DNA of 64,000 nucleotides from Malikia granosa (GTDB lineage: Bacteria; Pseudomonadota; Gammaproteobacteria; Burkholderiales; Burkholderiaceae_C): NCBI RefSeq assembly GCF_002980595.1, contig NZ_PVLQ01000012.1, positions 62,001-126,000 of the forward strand, in the 5' to 3' direction. Shown piece after piece: positions 24,455-31,483 of this stretch (positions are counted from its first letter, which is position 1; every line of letters starts with the position of its first letter). The notes under the pieces were generated by a model. It saw only the letters and a list, made by a program, of their open reading frames with translations. It did not search any database and was not told where the DNA came from. The position numbers and the translations under genes were made by a program.

Positions 24455-25240
24455 ATGACCATTTCCCCTCCCATTGCCCACAGGCCTGATCCGGCCCCAG
24501 GACTGACAGCCCGCCAGCGGCGCCTGGCTTCGGTGCTGGCCGCCGTGCTGGCCTTGCATGCGCTCGGCCTCTGGGTCCTGCTGGCCGGCCAGTCCGAGCC
24601 GCCCGAACTGCCGGTGCCTGGCGAAGTCGTCACCACCGCCTTGCTGCTGCCCGAGCCGGCCTCGGCCGCTGCACCTGCTGCGCCAGCCAGGCCTGCCGTC
24701 GCGAAGCCGCAGCCGGCCAGGCCCCAGGCCAAGCCGGCGCAACAGCCGCCGACAGCCCAGCCGCTCCCGACTCCCTCGGTGCCTGCCAGGTCGCAGCCAC
24801 CCGCTGCACTGCCAGCGGCCGTCCCGGCCCAGGCGCCCAGTTCGCAGGCGCCGGCGGGCGCCAGTGCGCCGGCCGCGCCTGCGGCCCAGGCCAATGCGGC
24901 GTCCGCCAGCACCGCTGCCGGCAGTGCCGCTGCCGCCAGCCCGGCGCCGGCGGCCCGCATCGAGCTGCCAAGCTCGAGCGCCGACTACCTCAACAACCCC
25001 AGGCCGGCCTATCCTGGCTTGAGCAAGCGGCTCGGCGAGGAGGGCAAGGTCGTGCTGCGCGTGCTGATCGAAGCCGACGGCAGTGCCTCGAAGGCCGAGA
25101 TCCGCAGCTCGAGCGGCTACGACCGGCTCGACCAGGCCGCGCTGCAGACCGTGCTGCGCTGGCGCTACCTGCCCGGCAAGCGCGGCGGCGTGCCCGAGGC
25201 CATGTGGTTCAACGTCCCGATCAATTTTGTCTTGGAGTAG
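24455..25240 (+). CDS. tonB: TonB-type energy transducer
   Basis: 261 residues. A single N-terminal membrane anchor (LASVLAAVLALHALGLWVLLAG, about 25-46) is followed by a long Pro/Ala-rich periplasmic spacer (about 60-165). The C-terminal TonB domain carries NNPRPAYPGLSKRLGEEGKV, VLIEADGSASKAEI and SSGYDRLDQAALQTVLRWRY. It carries proton-motive energy from ExbBD to outer-membrane receptors such as the one at 20207. It heads the tonB-exbB-exbD-hemP operon behind a Fur-like site. Confidence 0.93.
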   Translation: MTISPPIAHRPDPAPGLTARQRRLASVLAAVLALHALGLWVLLAGQSEPPELPVPGEVVTTALLLPEPASAAAPAAPARPAVAKPQPARPQAKPAQQPPTAQPLPTPSVPARSQPPAALPAAVPAQAPSSQAPAGASAPAAPAAQANAASASTAAGSAAAASPAPAARIELPSSSADYLNNPRPAYPGLSKRLGEEGKVVLRVLIEADGSASKAEIRSSSGYDRLDQAALQTVLRWRYLPGKRGGVPEAMWFNVPINFVLE

Positions 25241-25247
25241 TAAGTCT

Positions 25248-25946
25248 ATGGAAACGCAATTCGGCCTCGCGCATGTCTGGAACCAGGGCGACTGGGTCAC
25301 CCGTACCGTCGCGCTGATCCTGCTGGCCATGTCGGTCGCCTCCTGGGCCGTCATCATCGTCAAGGCGCTCGACCTCAGGCGCCACCGGGCCCAGGCCCGC
25401 CGCAGCCATGATTTCTGGCACAGCCAGGATTTCGCCGCCGCCCTCGACAAGCTGCCCGGCAGCGACAACCCGTTCCGCCTGCTGGCCCAGGAAGGCCAGG
25501 ACGCGACCCGGCATCTGCTGCACCTCGACGGCGAAGCGCCGGCCCAGCTGCGCGACAGCCTCGACGTCAGCGAATGGGTCACGCGCGCGCTGCGCAACTC
25601 GATCGACGACTTCACTGCCCGCCTGCAGTCCGGCCTCAGCGTGCTGGCCTCGATCGGCTCCACCGCACCCTTCGTCGGCCTGTTCGGCACCGTCTGGGGC
25701 ATCTACCATGCGCTGCTTGGCATCGGTGCCGCCGGCCAGGCCAGCATAGACCAGGTCGCCGGCCCGATCGGCGAGGCACTGATCATGACCGCGCTCGGCC
25801 TGGTGGTCGCGATTCCGGCCGTGCTGGGCTACAACGCGCTGGTGCGCGGCAACAAGGGGGTGCTGCACCAGCTCAACCGCTTCGCCCATGACCTGCACGC
25901 CTATTTCGTCACCGGCGCCCGCGTCAGCGTGAGCCGCAAGGGCTGA
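25248..25946 (+). CDS. exbB: ExbB-type proton channel subunit (MotA/TolQ/ExbB family)
   Basis: 232 residues with three hydrophobic segments: about 18-40 (TVALILLAMSVASWAVIIVKAL); about 125-145 with the conserved STAPFVGLFGTVWGIYHAL; and about 170-195 (GEALIMTALGLVVAIPAVLGYN). The start at 25248 lies 7 bp after the tonB stop. It forms the pentameric channel around ExbD that energises TonB. Confidence 0.93.
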   Translation: METQFGLAHVWNQGDWVTRTVALILLAMSVASWAVIIVKALDLRRHRAQARRSHDFWHSQDFAAALDKLPGSDNPFRLLAQEGQDATRHLLHLDGEAPAQLRDSLDVSEWVTRALRNSIDDFTARLQSGLSVLASIGSTAPFVGLFGTVWGIYHALLGIGAAGQASIDQVAGPIGEALIMTALGLVVAIPAVLGYNALVRGNKGVLHQLNRFAHDLHAYFVTGARVSVSRKG

Positions 25947-25956
25947 GGAGGACGGG

Positions 25957-26367
25957 ATGGCCTTCGGCAAGTTCGACTCCGACAGCCAGGACGAGGTCCT
26001 GAGCGAGATCAACATGATCCCGCTGATCGACGTGATGCTGGTGCTGCTGATCGTCTTCATCATCACGGTGCCGGTGATCCGCCACGCGGTGCAGCTCGAG
26101 CTGCCGCAGGCGGCGACCCAGCCGAGCCAGGAGCGCCCGCAAACCATCCGGCTCGCGATCGACGCCCAGGGCCAGTACCACTGGAACGAGGCCGCGATCA
26201 GCGACGAGGAGCTGCAGACCCGCCTCACTGCGGCCGCCGCCCAGCAGCCCCAGCCCGAGCTGCACCTGAGCGGCGACAAGGCGGTGCGCTACGAGCGGGT
26301 GGCCCAGGCCATGGCCGCGGCCCAGCGCGCCGGCCTGGGCAAGATCGGCTTCCTGACCCGGCCATGA
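25957..26367 (+). CDS. exbD: ExbD-type energy-transducing subunit
   Basis: 136 residues. The N-terminal helix INMIPLIDVMLVLLIVFII carries the proton-conducting Asp (about residue 25) that defines ExbD/TolR proteins. A periplasmic domain follows. It begins 10 bp after exbB, with GAGGA before the ATG, and its stop overlaps the hemP start (ATGA). Confidence 0.93.
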   Translation: MAFGKFDSDSQDEVLSEINMIPLIDVMLVLLIVFIITVPVIRHAVQLELPQAATQPSQERPQTIRLAIDAQGQYHWNEAAISDEELQTRLTAAAAQQPQPELHLSGDKAVRYERVAQAMAAAQRAGLGKIGFLTRP

Positions 26368-26615
26368 GCGCGCCTGCTCGACCTTCTTCCTCCCTCCTGT
26401 CGGCAGCGGAGCCAGCCGCCGCCGCGCCGGCTGGGCAGCCGCCGCTCGCACCGCTGCCGGCGGCGCAGCTTGGCGTCAGCGAACCGGCCGGAGCCAGCCT
26501 GCCGCTCGACAGCCAGCTGCTGCTGCAGGGCCGGCGCGAGCTGCAGATCCGGCACCAGGGCGAGATCTACCGCCTGCAGCAGACCCGCCAGGGCAAGCTG
26601 ATCCTGACCAAGTAG
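26364..26615 (+). CDS. hemP: HemP/HmuP-like hemin uptake protein
   Basis: 83 residues. The C-terminal half (LLQGRRELQIRHQGEIYRLQ, then TRQGKLILTK) is the HemP signature; the first 40 residues are Ala/Pro-rich and variable. HemP/HmuP proteins are small factors required for heme-uptake gene expression in several proteobacteria. Translation is coupled to exbD. No heme receptor gene is in the window, so its targets are elsewhere. Confidence 0.88.
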   Translation: MSAPARPSSSLLSAAEPAAAAPAGQPPLAPLPAAQLGVSEPAGASLPLDSQLLLQGRRELQIRHQGEIYRLQQTRQGKLILTK

Positions 26616-26642
26616 GTCGCCCGCCTTTCCCTGCCCGACATT

Positions 26643-27809
26643 TCAGCCGGCTGGCAGCGTCAGCCGCACCGACAGGCCGCCGCCGGCGCGGTTCTCGGCG
26701 CTCGCCTGGCCGCCGTGCAAGCGCATGACCCGGCTCGTGATCGCGAGCCCGAGCCCATAGCCGGCCTGGGACTGGGCGCCCGCGCTGCGCACGAAGGGGG
26801 CGAAGATCTGCTCGAGCTCGGCCTCGGGAACGCCCGACCCCTCGTCGTCGACCCGGATCTCGAGCCAGCCGGGTTGGCTCCCGGCGCGGCTCGTGATGAG
26901 CACCGTGCCACCATCGGGCGAATGCCGCAGCGCATTGCGCACCACGTTCTCCAGCGCGCGGTGCAGCAGCTCGCGGTCGCCATGCAGGACCGCGCCACTG
27001 TCGCCCTCGGTCACGATCCGGCAGCCGCGCTGCTGGCCTTCGAAGGCTGCATCCTCGGCCACGTTGGCCACCAGTTCGGCCAGATCGACCCGCTCGCGCT
27101 GGCGCGGCGCGATGTCGGCATCGAGCCGCGCTAGCGTCAGCAGTTCGCCGACCAGCCGGTCCATGCGCCCGCTCTCGCGCTCGATCCGCTCGATGAATTC
27201 GGCCGCGCGCTCGGGCTGCTGGGCCAGCAGGTCGGTAGCCGCCTGCAGCCGCGCCAGCGGCGAGCGCAGCTCGTGCGAGACATCGTGCAGCAGCCGGCGC
27301 TGGCCCTCCAGCAGCTGCTGCAGCTGGCCCGCCATGCGGTCGAAGTCGCGCCCCAGGTCGGCCAGCTCGTCGCGCCGGCCCGCCAGCCGGGGACCGACTC
27401 GGGTCCCGAGCTGGCCGTTGGCGGCCTGGTCGAAAGCCTGCCGCAGGCTGCGGATCGGGCGCGCGAAATACCAGGCCAGGGCGGCCGCGAACACCAGGCT
27501 GACCAGTCCGCCTGCCAGCAGGGTCAGGTAGAGCGGGCGCAGCAGCCAGGTCCTGGCGCCAGGGCGGGGCCGAGGTCGAGGCCGTTCGGCCAGCAGGCCG
27601 GGCGGCAGCGGGCCGGGACGCAGCTCGGCCGGCCCGCGCCAGCCGGGCGCTGCCGGCATCCCCATGCCGGGCGCCTGCCAGTGCTGCGCCGGCCGGTCGC
27701 CGCGCAGCATCCAGACTGCCGCTCCGACCCCGGCCGAGGTCAGCAGCTGGGCGCTCCAGAAGGCGAAGAAGAACTTCCAGAACAGGCGGCCGGTACTTTT
27801 TCCCGTCAT
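26643..27809 (-). CDS. Sensor histidine kinase (CpxA-like)
   Basis: 388 residues. The N-terminal membrane helix (about 12-35) is followed by a short Pro/Arg-rich periplasmic loop (about 40-90), a second helix (about 91-114) and a HAMP domain. The phosphoacceptor is His179 in LLHDVSHELRSPL. The ATPase domain has NVVRNALRHS, DDEGSGVP and GYGLGLAI. The sensing loop is much shorter than a folded sensor domain. The start overlaps the regulator's stop (ATGA). The pair faces a Spy/CpxP-like gene, the arrangement of envelope-stress systems. Confidence 0.9.
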   Translation of the reverse strand: MTGKSTGRLFWKFFFAFWSAQLLTSAGVGAAVWMLRGDRPAQHWQAPGMGMPAAPGWRGPAELRPGPLPPGLLAERPRPRPRPGARTWLLRPLYLTLLAGGLVSLVFAAALAWYFARPIRSLRQAFDQAANGQLGTRVGPRLAGRRDELADLGRDFDRMAGQLQQLLEGQRRLLHDVSHELRSPLARLQAATDLLAQQPERAAEFIERIERESGRMDRLVGELLTLARLDADIAPRQRERVDLAELVANVAEDAAFEGQQRGCRIVTEGDSGAVLHGDRELLHRALENVVRNALRHSPDGGTVLITSRAGSQPGWLEIRVDDEGSGVPEAELEQIFAPFVRSAGAQSQAGYGLGLAITSRVMRLHGGQASAENRAGGGLSVRLTLPAG

Positions 27810-28525
27810 GGCAGCACCAGCATATAGCCCTGGCGGATCACGGTCTCGATCGGCGAGCGGCCGTCGGGCAGCGGGCCGAGCTTCTGCCGGATGCCGCTGA
27901 TGTGGACATCGATGCTGCGGTCGAAGCGTGTCAGCGGCCGCCCGAGCGCTTCCTGCGACAGCCGGTCCTTGCTGACTGGCTGGCCGGCATGGCGTGCCAG
28001 CAGTTCGAGCAGGCTGAACTCGGTGCTGGTCAGCTCGAGCGCCTGGCCGTTCCAGGCGGCGCGCCGCCTGCCGGGCCAGAGCTGCAGCGCACCGACCCGC
28101 AGCTCCTGCGCGGACTCGATGCCCGCGCCCTTGCCGGCCTGCACCCGCTTCAGGATGGCGCGTAGCCGCGCCGCCAGCTCGCGCGGGGTGCAGGGCTTGG
28201 GCACATAGTCGTCGGCGCCGAGCTCGAGCCCGACGATGCGGTCGGCGTCGTCGCCACGCGCGGTCAGCATCAGCACCGGCACCTGGCTGCTGGCGCGGAT
28301 GCGGCTCAGCGCCTGGATGCCATTGATCCCGGGCATGGTGACATCGAGCACCACGATGTCGTAAGCGCCCGAAGCCGCGGCGCTGGCGCCGGATTCGCCG
28401 TCATGGGCGCAGTCGACCGCGAAGCCGTCGCGCCCGAGGTAGTCGCGCAGCAGGCCGGCGAGCTCGATGTCGTCGTCGACCAGCAGCACCCGGGCCTGGC
28501 TGGCGGGAAGGGAGGGAAAGGGCAT
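27806..28525 (-). CDS. OmpR-family response regulator (CpxR-like)
   Basis: 239 residues. The receiver domain has the acidic pair DDD (17-19), phosphoacceptor Asp61 (VVLDVTMPG), the Thr of LTARGD and the Lys of YVPKP. The C-terminal winged helix has LELTSTEFSLLELLARHAGQ and RSIDVHISGIRQKLG. Together with the downstream kinase it forms a two-component system. The CpxR-type direct repeats at 28568-28603 between this gene and the divergent Spy-like gene are the expected binding sites. Confidence 0.93.
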   Translation of the reverse strand: MPFPSLPASQARVLLVDDDIELAGLLRDYLGRDGFAVDCAHDGESGASAAASGAYDIVVLDVTMPGINGIQALSRIRASSQVPVLMLTARGDDADRIVGLELGADDYVPKPCTPRELAARLRAILKRVQAGKGAGIESAQELRVGALQLWPGRRRAAWNGQALELTSTEFSLLELLARHAGQPVSKDRLSQEALGRPLTRFDRSIDVHISGIRQKLGPLPDGRSPIETVIRQGYMLVLP

Positions 28526-28567
28526 GGCTGCCGATCTTAGGCCCGTGTGCCTGCCGCTGCGGCGCTC

Positions 28568-28603
28568 TTTACGCGAATTTACTTTGGCTTAACACCCGTT
28601 AAC
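28568..28603. promoter_or_regulatory. Four phased half-sites for the CpxR-like regulator
   Basis: TTTAC (28568), TTTAC (28578), TTAAC (28589) and TTAAC (28599) start 10, 11 and 10 bp apart. On the minus strand the first pair reads GTAAA-TTCGC-GTAAA, an exact match to the GTAAA-N5-GTAAA CpxR box, and the second reads GTTAA-CGGGT-GTTAA. All four face the same side of the helix, between the regulator gene and the Spy-like gene. Confidence 0.7.
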
Positions 28604-28650
28604 TGCCCGGGCCGCAACAATGGGCTGTCTTTCACCAACAGGAGTTCACG

Positions 28651-29214
28651 ATGAAATCACCCGCTGTCTTGCGCAACACCGCCCTCGGCTTGCTCGCCGC
28701 CCTGAGCCTGACCGCGATGGCCGCCCCCCCGGAGGCCGGCGAAGGCTGCGACCCGCAGGGCCGCCACGGTGGCGCCATGTACGGCATGGCCGGTGCCGAA
28801 GGTCACCACGGCGGTCGCATGGGCCATGGTCCCATGGGCGGTCATATGGGAGGACACATGGGCGGCCTGTCGCCCAGGATGCTGCAGTCGCTCCAGCTCA
28901 GCGACGCCCAGCGCGACAAGGTTAAGGAACTGATGCAGGCCCAGGCCAAGACGATGCAGGAGCAGATGGGCCAGAGCCGAGCTCGCCACGAGCAGCTCGA
29001 CCAGCTGTCACGCGCGCCCAGCTTCGATGCCGCCAAGGCCCGTGCCCTGGCCGACGAGCAGGGCCAGCAGATGGCCCAGCACCTGTTCCAGCGCGCCCAG
29101 TTCCAGTCCCAGCTGCGCGCGCTGCTGACGCCCGAACAGCTCAAGCAGCTCGACGAGCGCCAGGCCGCTGGCCGCCCGATGGACGGCAAGGGCCCGCGGC
29201 CCCAGCCGCGCTGA
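28651..29214 (+). CDS. Spy/CpxP-family periplasmic protein, His/Met/Gly-rich
   Basis: 187 residues. The signal peptide (NTALGLLAALSLTAMA) ends near residue 25. A segment rich in His, Gly and Met follows (HHGGRMGHGPMGGHMGGHMGG, about 51-72) and could bind metal. The helical core has LSDAQRDKVKELMQ and ends with LTPEQLKQLDE; the LTPEQ motif defines the Spy/CpxP/ZraP group of periplasmic chaperones and stress sensors. It is divergent from the CpxRA-like operon behind CpxR-type sites, so it is probably both target and feedback partner of that system. Confidence 0.88.
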   Translation: MKSPAVLRNTALGLLAALSLTAMAAPPEAGEGCDPQGRHGGAMYGMAGAEGHHGGRMGHGPMGGHMGGHMGGLSPRMLQSLQLSDAQRDKVKELMQAQAKTMQEQMGQSRARHEQLDQLSRAPSFDAAKARALADEQGQQMAQHLFQRAQFQSQLRALLTPEQLKQLDERQAAGRPMDGKGPRPQPR

Positions 29215-29229
29215 GGCCCCGGTCCGGCT

Positions 29230-30246
29230 TCAGCGGAAGCCGGCGCGGTCGAACACCATCTGCGCCTTGGTGCGGTACATCGCGAGCTGGCCGATCGGCA
29301 GCTGGTCGACCTTGAAGGCGCCCAGCGCCTTCAGCGCCGGGTTGGTGGTCTTGACGCTGGCGACTACCGGCCATTCGTTGTTGCCGTCGGCCAGGTAACG
29401 TTGGGCCTGGTCGCTGGCCAGGTACTCGAGGAACTTGACGGCGGCCTGCGGATTCGGCGCATGCTTGAGCATGCCGCCGCCCGAGACGTTGACATGGGTG
29501 CCGTTGCCCTTCTGGTCCGGCGCGATCACGCCCACGCTCTCCATCACCTTGCGGTCGGCCGGATCGGTCGAGCGCATCAGGCGCGCGACGTAATACGAGT
29601 TGGCGATCGTGACGCCGCATTCGCCGGCTGCCACCGCCTTGATCTGGTCGGTGTCGCCGCCCTTGGGCGCGCGCGCGAAGTTGGCCACCAGGCCCTTGGC
29701 CCATTGCTCGGCCTTCGGTTCGCCCTCGTGCGAGATCACCGAGGCCAGCAGCGAGATGTTGTAGGGGTGCGAGCCCGAGCGCGAGCAGAACTTGCCCTTG
29801 AGCGCCGGCTGCGCCAGGTCGGCATAATTGCGCACCTGCTCGGGCTTGACGTCGAGCTTGTTGTAGACGATCAGGCGGGCCCGGGTCGAGAACGAGAACC
29901 AGTCGTCGGTGCGCAGATAGGCCGGGATCCGGCTCTCGAGCAGCTTGGACTTGACCGGCGCGAACAGGCCCAGGTCATGCGCCTGCGCCAGTCGCGCCGC
30001 ATCGACGGTCAGCAGCACGTCGGCCGGGCTGTTCGCTCCCTCGTTCTTGATGCGCTCGAGCAGTTCCTCCTCCTTGCCCTCGATCCGGTTGATCTTGATG
30101 CCGGTCTGCTTGGTGAAGTCGCTGTACAGCGCCTCGTCGGTCTGGTAGTGGCGCGCCGAGTAGAGGTTGAGCACCGGTTCGGCGGCCTGGGCGCCCAGGG
30201 CGGTGCCGGCCAGCAGCAGGGAGAGCAGGGGGATGCGGAAAGACAT
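29230..30246 (-). CDS. fbpA: Ferric-iron ABC transporter periplasmic binding protein
   Basis: 338 residues with a signal peptide (IPLLSLLLAGTALGAQA, cleaved near 21). The mature start VLNLYSARHYQTDEALYSDF is typical of FbpA/FutA proteins, and Tyr218-Tyr219 (ANSYYVARL) is the iron-binding tyrosine pair; His33/Tyr34 may add ligands. It would supply FbpB/FbpC at 17254-20031. The gene stands alone on the minus strand with its own Fur-like site about 60 bp upstream, ending convergently with the Spy-like gene (15-bp gap). Confidence 0.92.
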   Translation of the reverse strand: MSFRIPLLSLLLAGTALGAQAAEPVLNLYSARHYQTDEALYSDFTKQTGIKINRIEGKEEELLERIKNEGANSPADVLLTVDAARLAQAHDLGLFAPVKSKLLESRIPAYLRTDDWFSFSTRARLIVYNKLDVKPEQVRNYADLAQPALKGKFCSRSGSHPYNISLLASVISHEGEPKAEQWAKGLVANFARAPKGGDTDQIKAVAAGECGVTIANSYYVARLMRSTDPADRKVMESVGVIAPDQKGNGTHVNVSGGGMLKHAPNPQAAVKFLEYLASDQAQRYLADGNNEWPVVASVKTTNPALKALGAFKVDQLPIGQLAMYRTKAQMVFDRAGFR

Positions 30247-30305
30247 GTGAGGCTCCGGGTCGAGGTCAGTGGATGAGCGATTCTAGGAATCTGCCGCTTG
30301 ATTGT

Positions 30306-30325
30306 AAATGAGACTGATTATCAAC
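30306..30325. promoter_or_regulatory. Fur-box-like site upstream of fbpA
   Basis: AAATGAGACTG-ATTATCAAC shares the AAATGAGA block with the sites at 20101 and 24374 and lies 60 bp upstream of fbpA (minus strand). Confidence 0.7.
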
Positions 30326-30426
30326 CGTATTGCTGCTCCGGGTATTGCTGTGATTGTTGGGACTTTTGCGTGCTGCCGGCAAAAAAGCCGGCAAGCCCCG
30401 GAAATCCTGCTATACTTGCGTTTTCA

Positions 30427-30503
30427 GCGGCTGTAGCTCAGTTGGATAGAGTACTTGGCTACGAACCAAGGGGTCGTGGGTTCGAATCCTGCCAGCCGCA
30501 CCA
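30427..30503 (+). tRNA. tRNA-Arg(ACG), copy 1
   Basis: 77 nt including an encoded CCA. The acceptor GCGGCTG pairs with CAGCCGC, the anticodon stem-loop CTTGG-CTACGAA-CCAAG gives anticodon ACG (read as ICG, arginine), and the T loop is TTCGAAT. Confidence 0.97.
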
Positions 30504-30580
30504 TATTTCGGAAGACGTCGCGCCAACGGTGACGCCTTCAGCGTGAAAGTTTCATCCGTCGCAAGGCGGACTACGGTTTA

Positions 30581-30657
30581 GCGGCTGTAGCTCAGTTGGA
30601 TAGAGTACTTGGCTACGAACCAAGGGGTCGTGGGTTCGAATCCTGCCAGCCGCACCA
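30581..30657 (+). tRNA. tRNA-Arg(ACG), copy 2
   Basis: Identical to copy 1 over all 77 nt, with anticodon ACG and encoded CCA. Confidence 0.97.
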
Positions 30658-30734
30658 TGTTTCGGAAGACGTCGCGCCAACGGTGACGCCTTCAGCGTGA
30701 GAGTTTCATCCGTCGCGAGGCGGACTACGGTTTA

Positions 30735-30811
30735 GCGGCTGTAGCTCAGTTGGATAGAGTACTTGGCTACGAACCAAGGGGTCGTGGGTTCGAATCCTGC
30801 CAGCCGCACCA
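30735..30811 (+). tRNA. tRNA-Arg(ACG), copy 3
   Basis: Identical to copies 1 and 2. The downstream sequence is unrelated to the spacers and holds the terminator of the array. Confidence 0.97.
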
Positions 30812-30814
30812 ATG

Positions 30815-30850
30815 AAAAAACCTGCAACAGAAATGCTGCAGGTTTTTTTT
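30815..30850 (+). terminator. Terminator of the tRNA-Arg array
   Basis: AAAAAACCTGCA pairs with TGCAGGTTTTTT, followed by further Ts: a strong intrinsic terminator 4 bp after the third tRNA. Confidence 0.9.
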
Positions 30851-30868
30851 CGCCCTTAGACTTTTCCC

Positions 30869-31429
30869 ATGAGCAAAGCCTTCACCCGCGAGACCGATGC
30901 CGAGGACGACGACGAGGATCTCGGTGCGCCCAAGCTGCCGGCAGGCGGCAAGAACTACATCACCCGCGCCGGCCACGACCGGCTGCGCGCCGAGCTGCTG
31001 CAGCTGCTCGACGTCGAGCGGCCGAAGATGGTCGAGATCGTGCACTGGGCGGCCAGCAACGGCGACCGCTCGGAAAACGGCGACTACCTCTACGGCAAGA
31101 AGCGGCTGCGCGAGATCGACCGCCGCATCCGCTTCCTGACCCGGCGGCTCGATATCGCGCTGGTGGTCGACCCTTCGCTGCACCATGGCAACGAGCAGGT
31201 CTATTTTGGCGCCACCGTGACCTATGCGCGCGAGGATGGCAGCGAGACCACCGTGACCATCATGGGCATCGACGAGGTTGACAGCGCGCAGGGCCAGGTC
31301 AGCTGGATCTCGCCGGTGGCGCAGGCCCTGCTGAAGGCGCGTGTCGGCGACGAGGTGCGCCTGCGCACGCCCGCCGGCTGGGAGACGCTGGAGATCCTGG
31401 AAGTCAGCTACCCGGCGCCGGTGGCCTGA
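30869..31429 (+). CDS. greB: Transcription elongation factor GreB
   Basis: 186 residues. The N-terminal coiled coil (NYITRAGHDRLRAELLQLLD to RRIRFLTRRLDIA) carries the acidic tip SNGDRSENGDYLYG that enters the RNA polymerase channel. The C-terminal FKBP-like domain has YFGATVTY and ISPVAQALLKARVGDEVRL. It stimulates transcript cleavage by backtracked polymerase. An acidic N-terminal extension (ETDAEDDDEDLG) precedes the usual start of the family. It is convergent with spoT. Confidence 0.95.
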   Translation: MSKAFTRETDAEDDDEDLGAPKLPAGGKNYITRAGHDRLRAELLQLLDVERPKMVEIVHWAASNGDRSENGDYLYGKKRLREIDRRIRFLTRRLDIALVVDPSLHHGNEQVYFGATVTYAREDGSETTVTIMGIDEVDSAQGQVSWISPVAQALLKARVGDEVRLRTPAGWETLEILEVSYPAPVA

Positions 31430-31483
31430 GTCCGGCCGGCGCCCGGCGCCTGGTCCGACGGCTGGTCTGGCCGTCGCGTTGCC

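Larger units (their letters stand above)
30427..30811 (+). repeat. Tandem array of three 154-bp units (tRNA-Arg plus spacer)
   Basis: The tRNA starts are at 30427, 30581 and 30735, exactly 154 bp apart. Each unit is a 77-bp tRNA and a 77-bp spacer. The three tRNAs are identical and the two spacers differ at only three positions, pointing to recent head-to-tail amplification. Confidence 0.9.

Noticed and set aside
30427-30811. Regular 77-bp repeat / 77-bp spacer pattern as a CRISPR array
   Set aside because: The repeats are complete tRNA-Arg genes and the spacers are nearly identical to each other, unlike CRISPR spacers.
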